DNA of 64,000 bases from Sunxiuqinia indica (lineage in GTDB: Bacteria; Bacteroidota; Bacteroidia; Bacteroidales; Prolixibacteraceae): assembly GCF_009847015.1 (NCBI RefSeq), contig NZ_WVEM01000011.1, positions 1 through 64,000 of the forward strand. The letters are read 5' to 3'. The notes under the pieces were generated by a model that had not been told where the DNA came from, did not search any database, and worked only from the letters and a program-made list of their open reading frames with translations. The translations under genes were made by a program, and so were the position numbers. Shown here piece after piece: positions 41,166 to 50,017 of the stretch. Position 1 is the stretch's first letter. Each line of letters opens with the position of its first letter.

Positions 41166-41579
41166 ATGAGATTGACCGGAGTATTATTACTTGGCTTGCT
41201 TTTTATGATGGCTTGTACAAACAATCAGCCTGTTAAAAGTGATGATTTGTTGATGCCGGAACCGGGGCAGATTGGCATTTATTATTTTCGAACGTCGATT
41301 CGCTGTGAAACTTGCGATGCCATTGAGCAACTAATTAAAGATGAACTTGCAGGTAACTATGCAAGCCAGCTTGAAAAAGGCGAAATTGTATTTCGTCAAT
41401 TCAATCTGGACGATCCGGCGGTGGCTGACTTTGCACAGCAGTTTGATGTGGTGTTTAAGTCGGTTATTATTTTGAAAGATGAAAGAGCAATTAATTTGAC
41501 CAATGACTTGTTCTTGTATAGTTTATCCAAACCAGAAAAGAGCCGGGAGCTTTTTGAAAATACAATTGATCAACTCTGA
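41166..41579 (+). CDS. arsF: ArsF-family lipoprotein with CxxC
   Basis: A 137-residue lipoprotein (lipobox with Cys17, MMAC) and thioredoxin-like region. It has a CETC pair (Cys47, Cys50) in YFRTSIRCETCDAIEQLI and later FDVVFKSVIILKDERA, as in the nitrophenyl-compound nitroreductase subunit ArsF family. It is predicted to sit on the periplasmic side of a membrane and exchange disulfides with the CcdA-like partner. It overlaps the next gene by one base (TGATG), so the two are translated together. Family naming is from recognition; the reaction is not certain. Confidence 0.82.
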   Translation: MRLTGVLLLGLLFMMACTNNQPVKSDDLLMPEPGQIGIYYFRTSIRCETCDAIEQLIKDELAGNYASQLEKGEIVFRQFNLDDPAVADFAQQFDVVFKSVIILKDERAINLTNDLFLYSLSKPEKSRELFENTIDQL

Positions 41580-42283
41580 TGCAGGAATATTTCACCAGCT
41601 TATTGGATCAATCTTCGTTTCCCCTGTGGTCCGCTTTTTTGCTGGGGCTGATTACTTCGCTTGGACCTTGTACGCTCACGACCAATATTGCTGCTATTGG
41701 TTTTGTCAGCAAAGAGGCCTCCAATAAAAAACGGGTACTATTGGGAGGCTTGCTTTATGCCGTTGGTCGCGCATTTACCTATATCGTAATTGCTTTGCTT
41801 TTGTTTGTTGGAGCTGATGCTTTGAATATTTCCAAACCTTTTGCTCGCTATGGCGAAAAATTGATTGGTCCTTTGTTGCTGATCATTGGGTTGGCGATGC
41901 TCAATATTATTCCAATTCGTTTCCCTTCATTTAACGGACTTTCTGAGAAAATTGAAAAACAAAAACGTGATCTGTTGATACAGCACTTTTTATTGGGGGT
42001 CGTTTTTGCCCTGGCTTTTTGTTCGTATAGTGGAGTGATGTATTTTGGCCTGTTAATTCCAATGACCCTTTCAGCTCCTTCAGGTTTATTGCTTCCCCTG
42101 TTTTTTGCGCTGGGGACAAGTGTAATTGTCCTGGCTTTTACGATTCTGATAGCCTTCGCCTTTTCAGGCATCAATCAGTGGTTTATCCGGATTAAAAATG
42201 TTGAATTTTGGTTGCGCCGATTGGTTGCCGCAATGTTTATTACAATTGGTGTTTGGAAAATCTTTGAACTAATCCTGAGTTAA
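41579..42283 (+). CDS. arsG: ArsG-family CcdA/DsbD-like membrane protein
   Basis: A 234-residue integral membrane protein with six or so helices. It carries the CcdA-type motif SLGPCTLTTN with Cys31, and a second buried cysteine, Cys148, in ALAFCSYSG. These are the two positions expected for the membrane cysteine pair that carries electrons across the bilayer. With the CxxC proteins upstream it forms a possible thiol relay. The family is annotated as an aromatic arsenical efflux permease (ArsG), but the sequence alone suggests a redox role. Its 3' end overlaps the opposing Rrf2 gene by 15 bp. Confidence 0.82.
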   Translation: MQEYFTSLLDQSSFPLWSAFLLGLITSLGPCTLTTNIAAIGFVSKEASNKKRVLLGGLLYAVGRAFTYIVIALLLFVGADALNISKPFARYGEKLIGPLLLIIGLAMLNIIPIRFPSFNGLSEKIEKQKRDLLIQHFLLGVVFALAFCSYSGVMYFGLLIPMTLSAPSGLLLPLFFALGTSVIVLAFTILIAFAFSGINQWFIRIKNVEFWLRRLVAAMFITIGVWKIFELILS

Positions 42284-42703
42284 AACAGCTTCTCCGTTTT
42301 TTATCTTTTGAGCAAGCGATTGAATGGTTTCTTCATTGACTAGCCGTGTAAAATCTCCTCTCACTTTCGAGAATTCATCGTGCAGCGGACATTTATTGTT
42401 GTCATCACAACTTTTGAAACCAAAGCTACAGCGAGTAAATGAACGTTCGCCATCTATCGCAACAATTACCCGGTAGAGTATTAGTGGTTCATCTTTTTCA
42501 TCAAAAGCAAAACCACCATTTCTACCTTTCAAACTATAGATTAAATTAAAGCGAGTCATTACCTGCAGAATTTTTGCGGTAAAATGCTCTGGTGATTCAA
42601 TTTCACGCGCAACTTTTCTGTAACCGGGACGTTTGCCTTCCCAGTTTTGAAGTTGAATGTACACCAGTGCGCGAATCGCATATTCTGCAGATTTTGACAG
42701 CAT
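42269..42703 (-). CDS. Rrf2-family transcriptional regulator
   Basis: A 144-residue winged-helix regulator. The N-terminal domain starts SKSAEYAIRALVYIQL and contains the recognition region EHFTAKILQVMTRFNLIYSL followed by the wing GRNGGF. Three cysteines, Cys92, Cys99 and Cys105, have the spacing CX6CX5C, like the [2Fe-2S] ligands of NsrR and IscR. It probably senses NO or iron-sulfur status and controls ric and norB next door (inference). It lies 21 bp after ric on the same strand. Confidence 0.9.
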   Translation of the reverse strand: MLSKSAEYAIRALVYIQLQNWEGKRPGYRKVAREIESPEHFTAKILQVMTRFNLIYSLKGRNGGFAFDEKDEPLILYRVIVAIDGERSFTRCSFGFKSCDDNNKCPLHDEFSKVRGDFTRLVNEETIQSLAQKIKNGEAVLTQD

Positions 42704-42724
42704 ATCGTTATTTTATCGACAAAA

Positions 42725-43450
42725 TTAGTTTTTTTTCACGACTTCTTGCTCTAATAGGGCTGCTTTTGGGAACAAAATGTTATTTTCTAAATGAATATGC
42801 CGGTGCAGATCTTTTTCAAACGCATGCAAGGTTTCATAGGCTGCACGGAAGGTATTACAAGCATCGTCAGGAATTGAGTAGACTTGTGTTAATCGCGAGA
42901 TCTCTTCGAACCGGGCACCTTCATTCTCGTGCTCTTGGATCATTGCTTCTATGGGATGAGTAACAGATTGATTGCTGGCAATTGTAATCGTTTTATTGTC
43001 ATTTTTTAGTTGATTCAACCTTTCAACCAAAGGAAAAAGAATGATTTCTTCTTTTTGCATGTGCATGGTCAGTTGTCCGGCCGACTCTTTAAAGTGAGCA
43101 TTAACCTCGGCAATTTCAGGGTGGCGCCCGCCGTGCACTTCTTCAATTTTATCCAGTAACTTGGTAAGCAAGGGAATGTTCTCCCGCACAAATGCATGAT
43201 GCTTGTCTTTTATGTACTGGATTAGGTCTTCTAACGACATCGCATCAAAATCCGGTGACGATGTTGGTTGTTTAATTACGTCTTCCAGTTTTTGAATAAC
43301 TTCTGTTGAGTCCAGTGATTTCGTATCACAGATTTCACCAAGACTTTGTTTTCCTCCACAGCAAAAATCAATTTGATAATCATCAAAAACTTTGACTGTC
43401 TGAAAATGATTTTTTGCAATTTCTCCTACTCGTGTTTCTAAATTAATCAT
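42725..43450 (-). CDS. ric: Iron-sulfur cluster repair di-iron protein Ric (YtfE/ScdA)
   Basis: A 241-residue protein that repairs iron-sulfur clusters damaged by nitric oxide or oxidants. An N-terminal ScdA domain has the CCGG motif (Cys30, Cys31, DFCCGGKQSL). The hemerythrin-like part supplies the di-iron ligands in KHHAFVREN, HGGRHPEIAEV, TMHMQKEEIILFP, HPIEAMIQEHENEG and LHRHIHLENNILFP. It is transcribed with the Rrf2 gene and divergently from norB. Confidence 0.95.
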   Translation of the reverse strand: MINLETRVGEIAKNHFQTVKVFDDYQIDFCCGGKQSLGEICDTKSLDSTEVIQKLEDVIKQPTSSPDFDAMSLEDLIQYIKDKHHAFVRENIPLLTKLLDKIEEVHGGRHPEIAEVNAHFKESAGQLTMHMQKEEIILFPLVERLNQLKNDNKTITIASNQSVTHPIEAMIQEHENEGARFEEISRLTQVYSIPDDACNTFRAAYETLHAFEKDLHRHIHLENNILFPKAALLEQEVVKKN

Positions 43451-43499
43451 AGTGGTAAATTATAAGATATTATTCGACTTATTGATATTTAAACTTAAG

Positions 43500-43517
43500 G
43501 TGGATAAACGTGTCCAC
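43500..43517. promoter_or_regulatory. Palindrome in the ric-norB divergent region, candidate operator
   Basis: GTGGA (43500-43504) and TCCAC (43513-43517) form 5-bp inverted arms 8 bp apart, 3 bp before the -33 box of the norB promoter. This is a plausible operator for the adjacent Rrf2 regulator, but no second copy is known here. Confidence 0.5.
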
Positions 43518-43520
43518 TGA

Positions 43521-43552
43521 TTGGCAAAACTAAAATAATCTTTTTACATTTG
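43521..43552 (+). promoter_or_regulatory. norB: norB promoter, Bacteroidota -33/-7 type
   Basis: A TTGG -33 box (43521-43524) is followed after 20 bp by TACATTTG (43545-43552), an exact match to the TAnnTTTG -7 consensus. The -7 box ends 46 bp before the norB ATG. Confidence 0.75.
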
Positions 43553-43598
43553 CAACAGAAGATCAATGGAGATTAATATCCACTAAATAAAAACACTT

Positions 43599-45854
43599 AT
43601 GAGTACAAGGAAGTTATGGTATGGATTCGCCGCAGTGATGGTACTGTCATTTGCGGTTCTTCTATTTTATGGTTGGGAAATTTATCGGCAGGCACCGCCT
43701 ATCCCAAATCAAGTAATAACAAATTCAGGCGAAACCGTTTTTAGCGGTCAGAATATTAAAGATGGTCAAAATGTCTGGCAGTCGATTGGAGGACAGGAGT
43801 TGGGAACGGTATGGGGGCACGGTGCCTATCAGGCGCCTGACTGGACTGCTGATTGGTTGCATCGTGAAGCCATGTTCATGTTGAATTACTGGGGTGAGAG
43901 GGATTTTGGAAAGCCCTATTCGGAGTTGGATAATGAACAGCAAGCAAGCCTGGAGGCCCGGGTTCAAAAGGAAATGCGCACAAACACATACGATAAAGCA
44001 ACCGGGAACCTCGTTATTTCAGAATTACGTGCTCAGGCTTTTCGTAATTTAGGCGAGTATTACTCGGGGCTTTTTATGAATGGGCAGGAGCAGGCTGATC
44101 TTCGAGAAGCTTATGCTATCCCTGCAAATACGGTCAAAACTCAGGATCGTATGGATAAAATGAGCACCTTCTTCTTCTGGGCCACCTGGGCCACAGTTAC
44201 CGAGCGACCCGGACAGGAAATTTCGTATACAAACAACTGGCCACCCGAAGAACTAGTTGGTAATAAACCGACAAGCTCTTTGATTCTTTGGACTGGTTTC
44301 AGTGTAATTGTTTTGTTGGCCGGAATTGGCTGGTTGTCCTGGTATTATGCTACAAGTAGGAACGATGAACACCAACTGGAGGTGCCGGCAGTAAACCCTG
44401 TTTCAGGAATGAAACTCTTTCCTTCCATGAAAGCCACATTGAAATATTTCTGGATTGTATCGCTTTTAATGGTGGTACAAATAATTGCCGGGGTTATTAC
44501 GGCTCACTATGGTGTAGAGGGAAGTGCTTTTTATGGTATTCCCCTTGATCAGTGGCTACCTTATTCCGTTTCGAGAACCTGGCATGTTCAAATTGGAATT
44601 TTCTGGATCGCAACTTCCTGGTTAGCCACAGGCTTGTTTTTTGCTCCGGCCATTTCCGAAAGGGAGCCTAAATACCAGAAGTTGGGAGTGAATGTCCTGT
44701 TTTTCGCCTTGCTTGTGATCGTCGTTGGCTCATTGGCCGGGCAGTGGATGGGCGTGATGCAAAAACTTGATTTGGTCGAGAATTTCTGGTTCGGACATCA
44801 AGGTTATGAGTATGTTGACTTGGGGCGTTTCTGGCAAATATTCCTGTTTGCAGGCTTATTCATCTGGCTGTTTTTAATGGGGAGAGCCCTTTTACCGGCT
44901 TTAAGAGAAAAAACGGAAAACCGGAACTTACTGATTATGTTTCTGATTGCTTCTATTGCAATTGCTTCTTTTTATGGTGCCGGTTTGATGTGGGGGCAGC
45001 AAACCAATCTGGCAATCGCTGAGTACTGGCGTTGGTGGGTTGTCCACCTTTGGGTTGAAGGTTTTTTTGAAGTTTTTGCAACTGTAATTATTGCATACCT
45101 GTTTGTACGAATGCAACTGATTCATTCGAAAATTGCGACAACTACCGTTCTTTTTTCAACAATAATTTTTCTGAGTGGCGGTATTTTAGGAACTTTCCAC
45201 CACTTGTATTTTACAGGAACGCCTACTGCGGTGCTTGCACTTGGCGCTACGTTTAGTGCACTCGAAGTGGTTCCTTTGGTATTGATGGGCTTTGAAGCTT
45301 ACCACAACCTAACCTTGAGTAGATCGGGAGAATGGGTAAAGGCTTACAAGTGGCCGATTTACTGTTTTATTGCCGTAGCGTTTTGGAACTTTCTGGGAGC
45401 CGGAATTTTCGGATTCTTAATTAACCCACCCATTGCACTTTATTACATGCAAGGATTGAATACGACTCCGGTTCATGGGCACACCGCCTTGTTCGGTGTT
45501 TACGGTTTTCTTGGTATTGGATTGATGCTGTTTGTTTTGCGCGACATGAACTTAACGAAAGAGTGGCGAAATGGCCCGGTTAAGTTTGCTTTCTGGGCCA
45601 TTAATATTGGTTTATTGCTGATGGTGTTAATTAGTGTGTTGCCGGTTGGCTTAGCTCAAACCTGGGCGAGTGTCAAATACGGACTTTGGTATGCACGTTC
45701 GGCTGAATTTATGCAGCAACCATTTATGGTAACCTTAAAATGGTTGCGTGTAATTGGTGATACCATTTTTGCAGCTGGCGTTTTTGTGTTGGTGTATCAT
45801 GTATTTGGACTGGCCTTTGGCTGGTCGTACGAAAAAAAATCGTTGGAAAGTTAG
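43599..45854 (+). CDS. norB: Quinol-dependent nitric oxide reductase (qNOR)
   Basis: This 751-residue membrane protein reduces two NO to N2O with electrons from quinol. An extended N-terminal region, a fused cytochrome-c-like part without haem c, has GQNVWQSIGGQELGTVWGHG. The haem-copper-like core has about 12 helices and includes HVQIGIFWIATSW, HLWVEGFFEVF (His and Glu near the non-haem iron), FHHLYFTGTP (two His) and HGHTALFGVYG. The length and single chain mark the quinol type. It is the effector of the NO-response module with ric and the Rrf2 gene, transcribed away from them. In this context NO detoxification is likelier than full denitrification. Confidence 0.95.
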   Translation: MSTRKLWYGFAAVMVLSFAVLLFYGWEIYRQAPPIPNQVITNSGETVFSGQNIKDGQNVWQSIGGQELGTVWGHGAYQAPDWTADWLHREAMFMLNYWGERDFGKPYSELDNEQQASLEARVQKEMRTNTYDKATGNLVISELRAQAFRNLGEYYSGLFMNGQEQADLREAYAIPANTVKTQDRMDKMSTFFFWATWATVTERPGQEISYTNNWPPEELVGNKPTSSLILWTGFSVIVLLAGIGWLSWYYATSRNDEHQLEVPAVNPVSGMKLFPSMKATLKYFWIVSLLMVVQIIAGVITAHYGVEGSAFYGIPLDQWLPYSVSRTWHVQIGIFWIATSWLATGLFFAPAISEREPKYQKLGVNVLFFALLVIVVGSLAGQWMGVMQKLDLVENFWFGHQGYEYVDLGRFWQIFLFAGLFIWLFLMGRALLPALREKTENRNLLIMFLIASIAIASFYGAGLMWGQQTNLAIAEYWRWWVVHLWVEGFFEVFATVIIAYLFVRMQLIHSKIATTTVLFSTIIFLSGGILGTFHHLYFTGTPTAVLALGATFSALEVVPLVLMGFEAYHNLTLSRSGEWVKAYKWPIYCFIAVAFWNFLGAGIFGFLINPPIALYYMQGLNTTPVHGHTALFGVYGFLGIGLMLFVLRDMNLTKEWRNGPVKFAFWAINIGLLLMVLISVLPVGLAQTWASVKYGLWYARSAEFMQQPFMVTLKWLRVIGDTIFAAGVFVLVYHVFGLAFGWSYEKKSLES

Positions 45855-45885
45855 TAAATACGAACTGCTATTTTACAGGTTTTGA

Positions 45886-45913
45886 AACCGCTCCAAATGG
45901 GGCGGTTTTTTTT
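45886..45913 (+). terminator. Terminator after norB
   Basis: AACCGCTCC (45886-45894) pairs with GGGGCGGTT (45899-45907, one G-U pair) around an AAAT loop and runs into eight Ts. The opposite strand has As before the stem, so it may also stop the convergent gene partly. Confidence 0.88.
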
Positions 45914-45931
45914 ATAAGTTTTTGATTGCTT

Positions 45932-47083
45932 TTACTTTGGCCTTTTAAAACTATTCCAAAAGCTCTCCACATAATCTGCATTTTCGAAATAATCTTTCCC
46001 TTGAATTTTCTCAGCAGTTGTGTTTAATTCCAGAACACTTGCTTTTCGACTATAACTCACTTCTTTGTTATCTTGATCTAAATAAGTTTTTTCACAATCT
46101 AAATAGTTTACCGCATACTTCCCGTTAAAAGGGTTGTAGGTCGCAGTATAATGGTAATTAACCTTGGACTGTTCAAGCTTTTTAGTTGCCAGCGACCTGT
46201 TGTGTGGATGGTTTTTTTCTGCATCGATCATACATTCGTTGCGAATTACTTCGTAGTTATTTTTGCTGATATAGATTTTTCCATCTAACTGCGTAGCGTA
46301 GAAATCTCCGGTGTGAGCCAAGTCGGCTTTGCTTGTTTTGTAGGAGATAATCCAAACCGAATCGTCATTAAACTTGCTGATTCCTTCCAGCTGCAGATCG
46401 AAGTCATTCAATAGTTTTTCATCAAAGATCGTGTTCGACAGCCGGGCAATATCCATTTCAAGCAGTTCTTCAAAACCGGTTTTTGCTGCTGGAATGGAGT
46501 ACGATTCAAAATTCTTTTTCACCTCCGAAAATTTAAAGTGGCGCTTGCTAAACGCGTCGGTAATTGAGGGTGATGCATAGCCGGATTCATCATATAGCTG
46601 AACAACCGCTTCGCGTTTTTGCTCCAAAGCACCCGCCACTTGTTTTGTTTCTTCAAAATACAGTTTCAAACCGAGTGGACCATGGTAAAAGTTTTCGGGT
46701 ACTTTCGCTGCAGCTGTTTTGATCACACGAAACAAAACTCTCGACTGTGCGGCTACATCTATCGTATCAATATCGTACGTTTGCTCAACCAATTGAATTC
46801 GCGTAAAATCTCTTTTCAAAAGTTCAGGAATCCGAAGAACCATGTTCCCGTACCCCACGGCCGAGAAAAATAGCTTTTCATTTTTGAATTCATCAGGAAC
46901 CTTCAACTCAAAAAATCCTTCCGAATCGCTTGCTGTGCCGTAAAAAGTTCCTTCAACTCCAATATTTGTATAAGCAATTCCTTCTTGTGTGTTCGAATCA
47001 ACTACACGACCTTTAATGACTTGGGCGCGTACCGAGGCCGAAATAAAGAAGACTAGAAACAGAGATATGATTAGATTTCGCAT
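45932..47083 (-). CDS. Secreted protein with carboxypeptidase regulatory-like domain
   Basis: A 383-residue protein with a signal peptide ending near SVRAQ (residue 21). A CarboxypepD_reg-like beta-sandwich (about 22-105) contains VIKGRVVDSNTQEGIAYTNI and FYGTASDSEGFFELKVP, the common N-terminal domain of Bacteroidota TonB receptors and surface proteins. The remaining ~275 residues are strand-rich (IYISKNNYEVIRNECMIDAE, YHYTATYNPFNGKYAVNYLD) and belong to a family I do not recognise beyond similarity to DUF5686-type neighbours. It is probably exported to the periplasm or outer membrane. Single gene. Confidence 0.78.
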   Translation of the reverse strand: MRNLIISLFLVFFISASVRAQVIKGRVVDSNTQEGIAYTNIGVEGTFYGTASDSEGFFELKVPDEFKNEKLFFSAVGYGNMVLRIPELLKRDFTRIQLVEQTYDIDTIDVAAQSRVLFRVIKTAAAKVPENFYHGPLGLKLYFEETKQVAGALEQKREAVVQLYDESGYASPSITDAFSKRHFKFSEVKKNFESYSIPAAKTGFEELLEMDIARLSNTIFDEKLLNDFDLQLEGISKFNDDSVWIISYKTSKADLAHTGDFYATQLDGKIYISKNNYEVIRNECMIDAEKNHPHNRSLATKKLEQSKVNYHYTATYNPFNGKYAVNYLDCEKTYLDQDNKEVSYSRKASVLELNTTAEKIQGKDYFENADYVESFWNSFKRPK

Positions 47084-47219
47084 AATGTTTTTTTTAGCTC
47101 GGGGTTTTTTCTACTTTAGCTAATAACGCCAAAACAAATTTAAAAGTACAATTTGAATAACATATTTATTGTGCCAGCGTTATTAATTTTGAAACAAACA
47201 AATAAAAATTACTTCAATA

Positions 47220-47876
47220 ATGAAAACAAAGAACCTTATCATATTGATCACTTGCTTAGGATTTTTAGTGACTTCTTGTGTGTCGAAGAAAAAATATCTG
47301 GATATGGAGTCTTCGAAACTGCGTGCAGAACAGCGTGTTCGAGATTTGACTTCGGAAAATAGTGACAAAGCCGATCGGATTAAACAGTTGATTGCAGATT
47401 ATGAGCAAACCAAGGAAGACTTGATGTCGAGCAATGCCGAAAAGGATCAGATGATAAGTGACCTGCATGGAGAGATTAATGATCTTTCGACTAATGTGCA
47501 GGAGAGAGATGACAGTATTGAAGAGAAAATTTACGCTTTTGGTTATGAGAAAAGACGAATGGCGCAGCAGATGGAAGAGTATCAGGAGCAAATTAAAACA
47601 CTGAAAGCTGATAAGCAGAGTTTGTCTTCGGAACTAAAAAAAGCAACCGGCGATCTTTCCGAAGTGCAATTTGACTTGAATCGCAACAAAGGAGAAAATA
47701 CCAAGCTGGAAGCTCAACTAGAAAAGAAAAATTCAAAAATCGAGCAACTTTCAGGTCAATTAGCTTCGGTGAAAGCCGATGTGCAAAAGCTGAAAGTTGA
47801 ACTTCAGAGTAAAGACGAAACTATTGAACGCCTAAATAACAATGTCAGTTTGCTAAAGAGCCAGCTCGGTAAATAA
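47220..47876 (+). CDS. Coiled-coil lipoprotein
   Basis: A 218-residue lipoprotein (signal peptide with lipobox VTSC, Cys20; start CVSKKKYLDME). Residues ~30-215 are a nearly continuous coiled coil with heptads of Leu/Ile and charged residues (ELKKATGDLSEVQF, QLEKKNSKIEQLSGQ). It resembles the N-terminal part of OmpA-type proteins with a coiled-coil stalk but lacks the peptidoglycan-binding domain, so it could be a spacer or envelope tether. It ends 2 bp before the convergent dgt gene. Confidence 0.82.
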   Translation: MKTKNLIILITCLGFLVTSCVSKKKYLDMESSKLRAEQRVRDLTSENSDKADRIKQLIADYEQTKEDLMSSNAEKDQMISDLHGEINDLSTNVQERDDSIEEKIYAFGYEKRRMAQQMEEYQEQIKTLKADKQSLSSELKKATGDLSEVQFDLNRNKGENTKLEAQLEKKNSKIEQLSGQLASVKADVQKLKVELQSKDETIERLNNNVSLLKSQLGK

Positions 47877-47878
47877 CG

Positions 47879-49213
47879 TTAGCCAATCGATGGCAAATTG
47901 ATTCCTTTTATTTTCCGGAACAAATCCAAAGCATATAAATCGGTCATTCCGGAAACAAAATCGATCACCGATTGCACTTTTTCATAGGTGGTTTGGTGGT
48001 TGTTGCGGTATTGTTCCGGAATCATGGAGATTAATCGTTTAGAGTAACCTTCATCCGGAGCCAGCAGGGCTTCAATAAACGCTTCCAGTAATGTGCCGAT
48101 AATTTGGTGTCCTGAAATTTCAACCTCCACAACCGATCGGTGTTTGTAAATTTTGTCAACCGATAGATCTTTTATTTCTTCCAGTGCTATTCTGGAAGTC
48201 CCTTTTAGCTGGCTGATTAGTGATTTTTGAAACGTACCCTCGAAGATGTCGTCTTGCTTACTTTCGAAAACAGCAATACACTCGTGCACCAATTTGTTGA
48301 TTACGCCGGCTCGTAGGTAGGCAATTCGTTCATTGTGGTCTGAAACTACGTTAAAGGTTTCTTCAATTTTTTTACGAATTTCTTTATCGGCTTGCTGGTC
48401 GTAGAAGTTCAGGAATAGTTCTTTGGTTGTTTCGTAGCCCAATATTCCCAGTTTATGTGCATCTTCCAGATCCATCATTTGGTAACAGATGTCATCGGCT
48501 GCTTCAACTAAAAACACTAATGGATGGCGAACAAACTTCAATGGGTTATTTCCAAGCTGTTTAATGCCGAGCTCGGTGGCTATTTCGTGATAAAGCTCTT
48601 TTTCCGATTGAAAAAAACCAAACTTGGGTTTTTGAATACCAACTGATTCAAATGGATATTTTACAATGCTGGCCAGGGTTGTGTAGGTTAGTGCAAATCC
48701 TCCGGCGCGACGTCCGTTAAACTGGTGACTTAACAAACGAAAAGCGTTGGCATTTCCATCAAAGTAGACAAAATCGTTCCATTCTTCGGCTTGAAGCATG
48801 AGTTGTAAATTATGTCCCCTACCATTTTTGAAATAGCTTGAAATAGCTTCTTCGCCGGCATGGCCAAATGGAGGATTTCCCATATCGTGAGCCAGGCAGG
48901 CGGCCGAAACGACAGCTCCGAGTTCAGGAATCAATGGACTTGTTTCGCCTTTTACAATTAGTTTTTCAGCCAATATATTTCCAAGCGAACGGCCAACGCT
49001 TGCTACTTCCAGGCTGTGGGTGAGTCGGTTGTGTACAAAAATACTGCCGGGCAAAGGAAATACCTGGGTTTTGTTTTGCATGCGACGAAAGGGTGACGAA
49101 AAAATCAAGCGATCGTAGTCGCGTTGAAATTGTGTGCGGTTATACAGTTCGTTTTGTTTTACCGCGGGCTTTGTGCCAAGTCGTTTGCTCGATATAAGTT
49201 CGTTCCAGTTCAT
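47879..49213 (-). CDS. dgt: Deoxyguanosinetriphosphate triphosphohydrolase
   Basis: A 444-residue HD-domain enzyme that cuts dGTP (or other dNTPs) to deoxynucleoside and triphosphate. The motif chain includes SPFRRMQNKTQVFPL, FVHNRLTHSLEVASVGRS (first HD His), AACLAHDMGNPPFGHAGE (HD pair), and VEAADDICYQMMDLEDA. It is full length and close to Bacteroidota Dgt proteins. It is probably a single gene, with a 42-bp gap to the metalloprotease gene behind it. Confidence 0.95.
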   Translation of the reverse strand: MNWNELISSKRLGTKPAVKQNELYNRTQFQRDYDRLIFSSPFRRMQNKTQVFPLPGSIFVHNRLTHSLEVASVGRSLGNILAEKLIVKGETSPLIPELGAVVSAACLAHDMGNPPFGHAGEEAISSYFKNGRGHNLQLMLQAEEWNDFVYFDGNANAFRLLSHQFNGRRAGGFALTYTTLASIVKYPFESVGIQKPKFGFFQSEKELYHEIATELGIKQLGNNPLKFVRHPLVFLVEAADDICYQMMDLEDAHKLGILGYETTKELFLNFYDQQADKEIRKKIEETFNVVSDHNERIAYLRAGVINKLVHECIAVFESKQDDIFEGTFQKSLISQLKGTSRIALEEIKDLSVDKIYKHRSVVEVEISGHQIIGTLLEAFIEALLAPDEGYSKRLISMIPEQYRNNHQTTYEKVQSVIDFVSGMTDLYALDLFRKIKGINLPSIG

Positions 49214-49255
49214 AATTCCTTTTTTATAGAATAAGTTGTTTAAAGGTCTTTCTGT

Positions 49256-49969
49256 TCAAAAAATATCAACATGGTACTTTTTGAGTTCCCGATCCAGTTG
49301 TTTTGAGCCCGGGCATATTTCTTCAAGCAGATGCCAGAAATTCTTGCTGTGGTTCTTCTCTTTTGTGTGAGCCAGTTCGTGCAGTAAAACATAGTCAATT
49401 AAACGATCCGGAAGTCTCATCAAATGCAGATTCAGATTGATGTTGTTCACTGAAGAGCAACTTCCCCATCGGCTTTTTACATGTTTTACAAATACTTTTT
49501 GAAATTGAAACCCGTGGTTTGAGGCTAATTCCTGAAGTCGAACGGGTAAATAAATTTTAGCTTCCTGTCGCATGACTTCAATAAGAATCTTGCGTATAAA
49601 CTGTTGAATGGTTGGGCTTTGATAATCGTATTTATTTGGAATGTTAATTTGGATAATTCCGTTTCCGATTAAATTCGTCACTTGCCCCTGATCAACTTTT
49701 ACTATTTTTAATTGATGAAACTTTGTTCGAAAAGAGTTATCTTGTCCGAAAACAGTTAAACCTGTTTTAATCTTTTGTTGTTGTTGTATTATCCATGCTG
49801 ATTTTGACTTTACAAAGTTGACAGCTTTAGCCTCGGAGGCTAAAACAGGCATGGAGACATGAGCATGACCAGTTGGTTTTACCCGTAACCGAAAATAACG
49901 GGAACGTTCATTTCGAACTAAAGTAACCTGTCCGACAGGTTCAATTAAGATTACTTTTTCAGCACTCAT
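49256..49969 (-). CDS. YgjP/SprT-like zinc metalloprotease (DUF45)
   Basis: A 237-residue protein ending in the zincin motif HELAHTKEKNH (His197, His201, His207), followed by SKNFWHLLEEICPG. The upstream region has HVKSRWGSCSSVNNINLNLH, the core of YgjP-like (M48/WLM-related) proteins. I start it at the Met of MSAEKVILIEP (49969). A longer frame reaches 50203 but would overlap the first 186 bp of the divergent plus-strand gene and adds no conserved sequence. The role in the cell is unknown. It has the same orientation as dgt. Confidence 0.85.
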   Translation of the reverse strand: MSAEKVILIEPVGQVTLVRNERSRYFRLRVKPTGHAHVSMPVLASEAKAVNFVKSKSAWIIQQQQKIKTGLTVFGQDNSFRTKFHQLKIVKVDQGQVTNLIGNGIIQINIPNKYDYQSPTIQQFIRKILIEVMRQEAKIYLPVRLQELASNHGFQFQKVFVKHVKSRWGSCSSVNNINLNLHLMRLPDRLIDYVLLHELAHTKEKNHSKNFWHLLEEICPGSKQLDRELKKYHVDIF

Positions 49970-50017
49970 ACGATACGAATTGCTGACGAAGATAATGAAT
50001 CCTTCAAAACTTGAACT

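Noticed and set aside
47153-47591. Open frames opposite or out of frame with the coiled-coil lipoprotein gene
   Set aside because: The lipoprotein gene has a clear lipobox and heptad pattern; the others are shadows.
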